This document shows, piece after piece, positions 20,401 to 23,118 of a DNA stretch of 23,118 nucleotides. Location of the stretch: NCBI GenBank assembly GCA_003118195.1, contig BEXV01004793.1, positions 1-23,118 of the forward strand. Reading direction: 5' to 3'. Origin of the DNA: Hemicentrotus pulcherrimus. Lineage: Eukaryota; Echinodermata; Echinoidea; Camarodonta; Strongylocentrotidae. The translations under genes and the position numbers were made by a program. How positions within the stretch are numbered: the stretch's first letter is position 1; each line of letters begins with the position of its first letter. A model generated the notes under the pieces. That model ran no database searches. It was not told the DNA's origin and saw only the letters and a program-made list of their open reading frames with translations.

Positions 20401-22849
20401 TAGTTGTTATGACAAATCTAAATTAGGACAACTCGTAGGATAATTTGTGTGCAAGCTACCTTTGTGAGGATACAGATATCTATGTGAGCACCAATGATAG
20501 ATGGCTGTTCCATGCAATTTCAATTTGTTACGACAATTAATTTCACTAACATAAAAGTTAACATAGTTTTCAAAATACAGGACCTGAAATCTACCTATTG
20601 ATGTTCCTTGGAATCTGGTAATTACAGTGAAACCTGTCTAAAAAAACAACCAAGGGAGACAAGAAAAGTGGTCTTTAAAGGCAGGTGGTCTTTGAGTACA
20701 GGTTCCTTTGGTGCATGTTTCAATGAGAAAACATTTTCAAGAAAAACAAAAAATGTGGTCTTTGTAGACAGGGGGTTTTAATAGACAGGTGGTCACTAAA
20801 GCAGGTATGACTGTAGAATGTATGCAATATGAGGATTTACTCACCTTGAATGCCTTAGCTAGTGCAGTGGCTCCAGGGTTTTCTAATCTATTCCTTCCAG
20901 CGATGAAAACCTTGAGAGCCAATGGCTTGCCTGCTTTAGAGCTCTTCTCATGACATCTGATCAATGCTTCTGCCATTAGCTGAGAAAAACAAAAGGGCAA
21001 AACGATCAAAAAGGCAAAAAAGGATTTATCTGTAGGAAACTGTGAATACAAACACCATTGAACACAATTATCTCAAATTAAACTCAAATCAATGAAAGAC
21101 TTTACAGAGTCTATTTCAAGTATAAAGTAAAAAGTTTTTTTTACGACTCCAGACAAAGACTGCTGATCAAGAAACAACAAATTTTTTTGGCAGTATAAAA
21201 CACAACAGAACGAGCAAGCAAAAGATGCAGAGTTTGATACCAATTTTGAAAGCAATTCAGGATTTATGTAAAAATTGTATACACATTCATGGCATAAGAT
21301 TTCCATAAAAGTAAAGCATTTTAGGAAATGTATTAGGGGTGGCTGTGACATGGTCCGTACAGAGAAGTGATGGTCCTACTCATTACTGTAAGATGGGAAT
21401 ACATTCTACTTCCTAAATGGTGAAGATTATAAGTACATCTGAATATGTAAATGTTTAAACTCTGTCATTAACCTAACAACAAATCTGCATTCATGTATTA
21501 TACACAAATATCCCAATGTACCTGAGAATAATTTTTTGAATTCTAGACTCTTAAACAATAAACAAAACTTACATCATTTAATGACTTAACTCCTTTTAAG
21601 ATTAGCATAACCATGGCAAGAAAGAACAAAATTATAAAGACGGATTTGTTACCTTTCCACCTATTCCCAGACCATTGTTGTTAAACCTCATCTCTCTGAG
21701 GGAGTAGCAGGATGAGCTCTCTAATAACTCTTTGACAGCCTTCACTCCATCAGGACCAAATGCATTATCACTCAGGTCTATTTCTACCAGGTGGGCTCCA
21801 GCCGTCATGATACCAGCTCCAAGACTCATCTATACAAACAAGAAAACAACAGAATTAAAAAATGTAATTGTATTCTCTTAAAAAATGAATTATTCCTGAG
21901 CTGTTGTGATCCCAAACTATTTGCCAGGTGTACATTAGGTATCTTTTTCTTCTAAAATTTCATTCAGGTACCTGTCAATTTCAGCACACAGAGACTATGA
22001 CTGTACTACTTACCAGTGCCGGAGGTATTTCAGATCGTAACCTTCCTGTAAACATGTCACTCCATCTTGCCCTCTGCATCAAAGAAACAAAACAAAAATA
22101 ATTTTACCATGATAGAAACAAGATTAAAGCAGAATATGAAAGAGTTTCATCAGGATGGTTGTAATATTGATTTTTAAATACTTTGTTCACAATCCCAAAG
22201 GAACATTTACCTTTAATAGTTTCAATGTCTAGCATTGAGACATCTTCATTTGCCAATTTGTGTCCGAGGAAGATGCCTGAACTCAGACACAAATAACTGT
22301 AACTGTTACAGTTAAATTTTCCTTTTGGAAGTGATAATAGAAATTTAAAATCAAGATTAAAGCAGTTCTCTAAAGTAAGAGTATGGTACTTTGAAATCAC
22401 AAAAGTTTACATAACATTGTAATACAACAGAATTGCAAAGATATTGAATATGAAATTAAGAAAATAAAAGTGCAAAACATTATTTAGCGACTGATATACA
22501 ACTCTGTGAATGAACCAGATAGGGAAGCTACACACATGCTTCATTCTTGAGGATCAAGAATGAGTATATAGGTTCATCAAGAATGAATTTACATCTTGAT
22601 ATTAAAAGACAATTCATTCAATATGTTTTTACCCTGTAGGTTAACCATGACAAACAGGTCTAAAAATTATCATTTTCCTGGTTTAGATTGTCAGTGCTGA
22701 ATCCGATATCTTTCAACTCACCTGAAATTCTGGTTTAGATTCCAGTGCCTTGGCTAATGCCTGGGCTGCCTCAACACCTATTGTATTACCATTCAGCTTC
22801 AATGACTGTATTCCTTCACAAGCTTCTACTGCTGCAACAACCTCCCTCG
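5806..22849 (-). CDS. RANGAP1: Ran GTPase-activating protein 1, multi-exon gene (5' incomplete)
   Basis: RanGAP1 makes Ran hydrolyse GTP in the cytoplasm and at the outer nuclear pore, which maintains the RanGTP gradient for nuclear transport and the mitotic spindle. Joining exons at 22849-22722, 22073-22014, 21829-21653, 20979-20845, 19873-19772, 19197-19141, 18550-18437, 18099-18000, 15659-15575, 15092-14924, 10225-10127, 9149-9044, 7974-7886, 7088-6967 and a provisional 5875-5806 gives one continuous frame of about 536 residues, with all phases agreeing. It has the LRR GAP domain ([30 protein letters not shown]), an acidic run, and the metazoan C-terminal domain ([27 protein letters not shown]). 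Vertebrate RanGAP1 is about 587 residues, so roughly 45 N-terminal residues are missing at the right edge. Every junction has GT..AG. Gene identity is firm; the C-terminal exon is not. Confidence 0.93.
6170..6330 (+). repeat. Degenerate GGACAACTACCCC-type minisatellite
   Basis: Variants of one short phrase recur: ggactaccatcccctg, ggacaactaccccc, gagaactatgccctg, ggacgattactgcccag, gggcaactactccc. Spacing is uneven, about 17 to 40 bases. The 91-codon plus-strand frame at 6121-6396 lies over it and is rich in Asp, Tyr, Pro and Thr because of the repeat. I do not call it a gene. Confidence 0.5.
6590..6700 (-). pseudogene. Relic duplicate of the RanGAP1 [10 protein letters not shown] exon
   Basis: On the minus strand this reads ...[25 protein letters not shown], which matches exon 7088-6967 ([24 protein letters not shown]) at LL, VKQ, Y, K, T, I and F. 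At DNA level gactctaga.aca and gtcaaacagca are shared, and similarity continues through the donor (ttcaagGTTTGTAC versus ttcagtGTTTGTAC). It has an indel near TLG and the donor phase is off by one, so correct splicing would not preserve frame. Its upstream side abuts the transposon at 6701, so the 5' part of the exon is missing. It is best read as a decayed tandem exon duplication. Use as an alternative exon is unlikely but not excluded. Confidence 0.65.
6701..6933. mobile_element. Short inverted-repeat element, hAT-like ends
   Basis: The termini CAGGCATGAAAA and TTTTCATGCCTG are exact inverted repeats. The flanks are aaatca and aagtca, a near-match that could be a decayed target duplication. 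The CAG start is compatible with hAT-type elements, but a clean 8-bp duplication is not seen. It lies 33 bases downstream of the RanGAP1 splice donor at 6966 and separates the real exon from its relic copy. A read-through RanGAP1 frame would end in it at 6864. Confidence 0.6.
6967..7088 (-). CDS. RANGAP1: RanGAP1 exon (C-terminal domain, [10 protein letters not shown])
   Basis: This 122-base exon, phase 0 in and phase 2 out, encodes [10 protein letters not shown] then [20 protein letters not shown] and [10 protein letters not shown]. It is the last conserved block of the RanGAP1 C-terminal domain (vertebrate MALNHMVQQDYFPKALAPLL). Its first residues G-E complete the SUMO consensus whose lysine is the last codon of the previous exon. 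The acceptor is ttgattctcag and the donor AAG|gtttgt. Confidence 0.88.
7089..7885 (-). other. RANGAP1: RanGAP1 intron
   Basis: About 800 bases of AT-rich intron. The plus-strand 69-codon frame at 7257-7466 resembles nothing known to me. No repeat or RNA gene was recognised. Confidence 0.6.
7886..7974 (-). CDS. RANGAP1: RanGAP1 exon ([13 protein letters not shown] acceptor lysine)
   Basis: This exon is 89 bases, phase 1 in. With the preceding G it encodes D then [20 protein letters not shown] and LLVHLGLIK, matching vertebrate VDALMQKAF...TRLLVHMGLLK. The last codon AAG is the counterpart of the lysine modified by SUMO in vertebrate RanGAP1. The acceptor is ctgatatttgcag and the donor AAG|gtatga. 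Confidence 0.93.
8095..8405 (+). repeat. Interspersed repeat with two TGACCTTT units and terminal hairpin
   Basis: Two related segments occur: atgacctttcacctttgact followed by tacatactcagaaattga (about 8163-8202), and atgacctttgacctacatac followed by tccgaaatcgacgg (8311-8344). The right end carries gacggacagacgg and a hairpin (atcccctt..aaggggat, about 8373-8402). The layout is that of a repeat family, probably a non-autonomous element, whose class I cannot name. Confidence 0.55.
8312..8324 (-). promoter_or_regulatory. Perfect DR1 nuclear-receptor half-site pair
   Basis: The minus strand reads AGGTCAAAGGTCA, two AGGTCA half-sites with one-base spacing. This is the DR1 element bound by RXR, HNF4 and COUP-TF type receptors. 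It lies inside a repeat within an intron, so it may simply be repeat sequence. Binding is not implied by the sequence alone. Confidence 0.35.
8433..8462 (-). CDS. RANGAP1: Candidate 30-nt in-frame RanGAP1 microexon
   Basis: The acceptor gatgtgattgcag precedes 30 bases, followed by the donor CTAG|gtaaac. The phase is 1 in and 1 out, exactly fitting between the exons at 9044-9149 and 7886-7974. Inclusion would insert ten residues ([10 protein letters not shown]) before DAILMKLF. Vertebrate RanGAP1 aligns without a gap when this piece is skipped, so it is optional at best. It could be chance splice signals. Confidence 0.35.
   Translation of the reverse strand, partial: HSGILMTLS
8731..8983 (-). 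mobile_element. tRNA-derived SINE (minus orientation)
   Basis: Read on the minus strand, it starts with a tRNA-like head and has a B box GGTTTGAGTCC at 8935-8925. Next comes a body block (atgtcctttggcaa, then aatctacatttgccactc) shared with the SINE at 17375-17730. It ends with gcgctattattattattacc. The A box region (tggtctggtgg) is imperfect. The layout is that of a pol III-type SINE. Sea urchins carry tRNA-derived SINEs of this kind, but the family name is not verified. Confidence 0.75.
9044..9149 (-). CDS. RANGAP1: RanGAP1 exon ([11 protein letters not shown]-terminal domain)
   Basis: This exon is 106 bases, phase 0 in and phase 1 out. It encodes [20 protein letters not shown] then [15 protein letters not shown], matching vertebrate EKVVSAFLKVSSVFKDEATVRMAV. 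The acceptor is ctcatttacag and the donor ACAG|gtatat. The upstream exon at 10127-10225 also ends in phase 0, so direct joining keeps frame. Confidence 0.9.
9200..9416. mobile_element. MITE with TGTATAAGCTG / TTTTCGCG termini
   Basis: The left end is ctgtataagctgttatttt and the right end reverse-complements to gtgtataagctgatatttt, each followed by cgcga, with TA outside both ends (9198-9199 and 9417-9418). The interior repeats ttcgcga/cgcgaaaa motifs in both orientations. It is 217 bp with no transposase. It sits about 50 bases upstream of the 3' splice site of the exon at 9149, so it was inserted close to the branch-point zone. Confidence 0.85.
9560..9579 (+). other. G-run cluster (possible G-quadruplex)
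   Basis: Closely spaced G-runs (aggga, eight Gs, t, four Gs) lie on the strand opposite the RanGAP1 transcript, inside an intron. This is a weak structural candidate only. Confidence 0.35.
9696..9732 (-). other. RANGAP1: Candidate 37-nt frame-shifting (poison) exon
   Basis: The segment lies between a good acceptor (catgttatgttgcag in part) and a good donor (CCAGG|gtgagc). It encodes [12 protein letters not shown] plus one base. Joined between the 10127-10225 and 9044-9149 exons it gives a stop (TGA) at once in the next exon. Such an exon would send transcripts to nonsense-mediated decay. It may equally be a chance pseudo-exon. An internal acceptor in the next exon (gagtcag|CTGG) could restore frame but has a poor context. 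Confidence 0.3.
10127..10225 (-). CDS. RANGAP1: RanGAP1 exon (ADFLAFPT)
   Basis: This exon is 99 bases, phase 0 at both ends. It encodes [20 protein letters not shown] then [13 protein letters not shown]. The DFLAFPT..KL..LG block starts the RanGAP1 C-terminal domain (vertebrate STFLAFPSPEKLLRLG). The acceptor is gatttgaattag and the donor GGG|gtaagc. About 25 vertebrate residues between this block and the next are shortened here. Confidence 0.9.
10461..10630. mobile_element. hAT-like MITE with CAGGSCTTAAATT ends
   Basis: The left end caggccttaaatt matches the reverse complement of the right end (cagggcttaaatt) with one difference. The same six bases, cattat, flank it on both sides (10455-10460 and 10631-10636). 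CAGGG termini are typical of hAT-type elements, though those make 8-bp duplications and only six bases match here. The interior repeats ggccaatc/aaggggcat and ccaaggcc motifs. Confidence 0.8.
10650..10687 (+). repeat. Poly(C) plus (CT)n tract
   Basis: About 13 consecutive C followed by CT repeats with small interruptions. Confidence 0.9.
11389..11430 (+). repeat. Poly(C)-poly(A) tract
   Basis: Fourteen C followed by twenty-eight A. The overlapping open frames on both strands (Pro/Lys and Phe/Gly runs) are artefacts of this tract. Confidence 0.95.
14280..14521. mobile_element. MITE with 23-bp perfect terminal repeats
   Basis: Positions 14280-14302 and 14499-14521 are exact 23-bp inverted repeats whose core is gatgttgtattgcccttt. 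The interior is A/T-homopolymer rich with no coding frame. The target duplication is unclear, because the outer ends lie in A/T runs. Perfect termini suggest a fairly recent insertion. Confidence 0.85.
14924..15092 (-). CDS. RANGAP1: RanGAP1 exon (acidic stretch)
   Basis: This exon is 169 bases. The first base completes a Ser codon. The product then reads [20 protein letters not shown] followed by [12 protein letters not shown] and a basic/polar linker ending EETKYM. All RanGAP1 proteins have a highly acidic segment after the last LRR. This one is shorter and richer in Asp than the vertebrate Glu run. The acceptor is tgattatttag and the donor ATG|gtgagt. The linker to the next exon is poorly conserved. 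Confidence 0.9.
15575..15659 (-). CDS. RANGAP1: RanGAP1 exon (last [13 protein letters not shown])
   Basis: This exon is 85 bases, phase 1 in and phase 2 out. With the previous G it encodes G, then [20 protein letters not shown] and ADALGTL, and the first two bases of a Ser codon. It matches vertebrate GNTLGEEGCEQLQEVL..LASLS. The acceptor is tttcccccaag and the donor CTAAG|gtatga. Confidence 0.92.
15821..17117. mobile_element. About 1.3-kb non-autonomous element with diverged inverted ends
   Basis: The left end agatggttcattga (from 15828) is the inverse of the right end, which reverse-complements to agatggtttattga. A second inverted pair lies about 190 bases inside: TGACGTCACAATATGAACA at 16016-16034 and its exact reverse complement at 16908-16926. 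The rest of the arms is strongly diverged. The middle (about 16440-16720) is more GC-rich than the surrounding intron and has no transposase-like frame. It lies in the RanGAP1 intron 15660-17999. It is probably an old DNA-transposon derivative; the class is unknown. Confidence 0.6.
17375..17730 (+). mobile_element. tRNA-derived SINE (plus orientation)
   Basis: The tRNA-like head has an A box TAGTCGAGTGG (17385-17395) and a B box GGTTTGATCCC (17428-17438). The body shares tgtcctttggcaa and taatctacatttgccactc with the element at 8731-8983. The 3' part has gtaaagcgtttagaaacggt, then gcgctatataaatt, and ends in an attattact/attatt tail. It is oriented opposite to RanGAP1. Confidence 0.85.
18000..18099 (-). 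CDS. RANGAP1: RanGAP1 exon ([14 protein letters not shown])
   Basis: This exon is 100 bases, phase 0 in and phase 1 out. It encodes [20 protein letters not shown] then [13 protein letters not shown] and one base of Gly, matching vertebrate ELNLSFCEIKRDAALAVAEAM...LDLNG. The acceptor is gtgttgtag and the donor AATG|gtgagt. Confidence 0.95.
18437..18550 (-). CDS. RANGAP1: RanGAP1 exon ([12 protein letters not shown])
   Basis: This exon is 114 bases, phase 0 at both ends. It encodes [20 protein letters not shown] then [18 protein letters not shown]. The [15 protein letters not shown] block is a RanGAP signature within the LRR array. The acceptor is gatttccag and the donor AAAG|gtaatt. Confidence 0.96.
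18809..18834. repeat. Perfect 26-bp palindrome
   Basis: The segment reads the same on both strands, with centre gacc|ggtc and arms ttggataatgacc. A partial copy of the core (gactggtcatta) follows about 10 bases later. It lies upstream of the foldback at 18911-19060 and may be part of the same element. Confidence 0.75.
18911..19060. repeat. Foldback element with GC-rich core
   Basis: The arms ttacccacac..ggtacctt..aacagtctt (from 18949) and the reverse complement of 19040 inward pair over about 40 bases around the core ccggcttccgcctcggg. Outer segments aataatacacatca and tgctgtgtattatt also pair, interrupted by about 18 extra bases on the left. The core is unusually GC-rich for this intron. 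It is probably a foldback or MITE-type element. It is not tRNA-like. Confidence 0.75.
19116..19131 (+). other. G-rich tract beside a RanGAP1 splice donor
   Basis: A run of Gs with two A interruptions starts about 10 bases downstream (in the RanGAP1 sense) of the donor at 19140. In the transcript it is a C-rich tract directly after gtgagtatga. On the DNA plus strand it could form a G-quadruplex. No effect on splicing can be read from sequence. Confidence 0.6.
19141..19197 (-). CDS. RANGAP1: RanGAP1 exon ([11 protein letters not shown])
   Basis: This exon is 57 bases, phase 0 at both ends, encoding [19 protein letters not shown]. It matches vertebrate [19 protein letters not shown] almost residue for residue. 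The acceptor is tttcttaattcag and the donor AAAG|gtgagt. Confidence 0.96.
19549..19619. repeat. Nested stem-loop
   Basis: CTTGATGAT (19549-19557) pairs with ATCATCAAG (19611-19619), and GTATCCAGC (19569-19577) pairs with GCTGGATAC (19592-19600). The phrase attattcacaaaacatc occurs on both sides (about 19533 and 19627), which suggests an insertion with duplicated flanks. Confidence 0.6.
19772..19873 (-). CDS. RANGAP1: RanGAP1 exon ([17 protein letters not shown])
   Basis: This exon is 102 bases, phase 0 at both ends. It encodes [20 protein letters not shown] then [14 protein letters not shown], matching vertebrate [26 protein letters not shown]. The acceptor is gatttgaccag and the donor CAAG|gtaaga. 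Confidence 0.96.
19924..19985 (-). mobile_element. SINE 3' tail fragment
   Basis: On the minus strand the sequence cggtgtgcgcgctctataag runs into (att)n. This resembles the gcgctatataaat..attatt end of the SINEs in this window. The tRNA-like head is absent, so it is a 5'-truncated relic. Confidence 0.45.
20353..20582. mobile_element. MITE-like element with long imperfect inverted repeats
   Basis: The left arm (cctggggtggtattctaaaa, then actttctggttagt and gttgttatgacaaatct) pairs imperfectly with the reverse complement of the right arm (cctgtattttgaaaac, acttttatgttagtg, attgtcgtaacaaattg). Arms are about 70-80 bases with small gaps. There is no coding frame inside. It lies in the same intron as the element at 20635-20813. 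Confidence 0.6.
20635..20813. mobile_element. MITE with CAGTNANACCTG ends, TA flanks
   Basis: The left end CAGTGAAACCTG and the right end CAGGTATGACTG are inverted repeats with two mismatches, flanked by TA at 20633-20634 and 20814-20815. They belong to the same terminal type as the element at 5210-5454. The interior has repeated ggtggtctttg and ggtggtcac motifs. Its right end lies only 31 bases from the end of the RanGAP1 exon at 20845. Confidence 0.82.
20845..20979 (-). CDS. RANGAP1: RanGAP1 exon ([15 protein letters not shown])
   Basis: This exon is 135 bases, phase 0 at both ends. It encodes [20 protein letters not shown] then [20 protein letters not shown] and AKAFK. The [23 protein letters not shown] block is diagnostic of RanGAP1. 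The acceptor is gtttttctcag and the donor CAAG|gtgagt. Confidence 0.97.
20980..21652 (-). other. RANGAP1: RanGAP1 intron
   Basis: About 670 bases with no recognised repeat or gene. The minus-strand 92-codon frame at 21073-21351 looks non-coding. Confidence 0.6.
21653..21829 (-). CDS. RANGAP1: RanGAP1 exon ([14 protein letters not shown])
   Basis: This exon is 177 bases, phase 0 at both ends. It encodes [20 protein letters not shown] then [39 protein letters not shown]. The [10 protein letters not shown] and NN.GLGIGG motifs are RanGAP signatures, and the Asn-rich NNNG turn corresponds to a conserved loop near Ran in the yeast homologue (family knowledge). The leading ATG is an internal Met, not the start codon. 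The acceptor is ttgtttgtatag and the donor AAAG|gtaaca. Confidence 0.97.
22014..22073 (-). CDS. RANGAP1: RanGAP1 exon (catalytic arginine, DMFTGR)
   Basis: This exon is 60 bases, phase 0 at both ends, encoding [20 protein letters not shown]. The FTGR arginine corresponds to the residue essential for GAP activity in fission yeast Rna1p (family knowledge) and is present, so the enzyme should be active. The acceptor is ttgatgcag and the donor CTG|gtaagt. Confidence 0.96.
22074..22721 (-). other. RANGAP1: RanGAP1 intron
   Basis: About 650 bases. The only structure seen is a short stem-loop, tcattcttga and tcaagaatga with a 3-base spacer, near 22541-22563, plus a repeat of caagaatgaa 20 bases later. 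The 98-codon minus-strand frame at 22104-22400 is not recognised and lacks codon-like composition. Confidence 0.55.
22722..22849 (-). CDS. RANGAP1: RanGAP1 exon (first visible, LRR start)
   Basis: This exon is 128 bases. Two bases finish a codon from an exon outside the window, then it encodes [40 protein letters not shown] and FQ. It matches vertebrate [35 protein letters not shown]. The acceptor is cttcttttgtcag and the donor CAG|gtgagt. The N-terminal part of the protein and the promoter are to the right of the window. Confidence 0.95.
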
Positions 22850-22897
22850 CTGACAAAAGAAGAAGAAAAAAGTTGACATTTCAGTTTTTGCAGTATA

Positions 22898-23118
22898 CAG
22901 TGCGTCCCAGAAAAAACGAAACCCAGAATTATCAATGTTCTATCAAAACTTTATGGTAATCACAATTATAATTAATGAATAACACATATTTGTAAAGCTT
23001 AGAAGTAAGATCCTCCTCTTTCATTTGATGCAACATATTATGATGAATATTTCATGCATGAGTGATTAAGAACAATTTGAAGAAAGGGGACCAAAAAGCC
23101 ATTTGGCAAAAGTTATCT
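22898..23118 (+). mobile_element. One end of a probable Tc1/mariner-like element
   Basis: After a TA, the sequence CAGTGCGTCCCAGAAAAAAC followed by gaaaccc has the look of a transposon terminus (CAG start, TA target). The next 190 bases contain no coding frame, and the other end lies beyond the window. It begins 48 bases upstream of the RanGAP1 acceptor at 22850. The class is inferred from the terminus only, and its length is unknown. Confidence 0.5.

Overview
The window looks like nuclear DNA from a marine invertebrate deuterostome, most likely an echinoderm such as a sea urchin. It is AT-rich and has small exons with GT/AG borders inside kilobase introns. It is crowded with short inverted-repeat elements and tRNA-derived SINEs with (ATT)n-type tails. 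The species is inferred and not proven. No bacterial or viral genes are visible.

Two convergent protein genes are present. At the left edge, on the plus strand, is only the last coding exon of ribosomal protein S15a (uS8; 566-659), followed by clustered polyadenylation signals. Nearly all the rest, from about 22849 down to about 5806 on the minus strand, is a RanGAP1 (Ran GTPase-activating protein 1) gene. Fourteen exons are well supported and a fifteenth, terminal exon is provisional. The first exon or exons, encoding roughly the first 45 residues by comparison with vertebrate RanGAP1, lie beyond the right edge. The visible exons encode about 536 residues in the order: LRR GAP domain with the DMFTGR catalytic-arginine segment, acidic stretch, then the C-terminal domain that in vertebrates is SUMO-modified and binds the nuclear pore. 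A SUMO consensus (I-K-G-E) is assembled exactly across one splice junction.

The roughly 5 kb between the genes (about 731-5700) holds a long (AT)n tract, a pyrimidine-rich stretch, and a direct duplication of about 1 kb. The duplication copies meet at the single N of the sequence, which suggests two haplotypes joined in assembly. A TA-flanked miniature transposon lies at its right end.

The RanGAP1 introns hold at least eight short inverted-repeat elements of several families, two tRNA-derived SINEs and a decayed copy of one RanGAP1 exon. They also hold two small splice-competent candidates: a 30-nt in-frame microexon and a 37-nt frame-shifting exon. I see no previously undescribed multi-gene system. 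The points most worth checking are the exon-level oddities of RanGAP1, the haplotype duplication and the transposons that sit a few tens of bases from splice sites.
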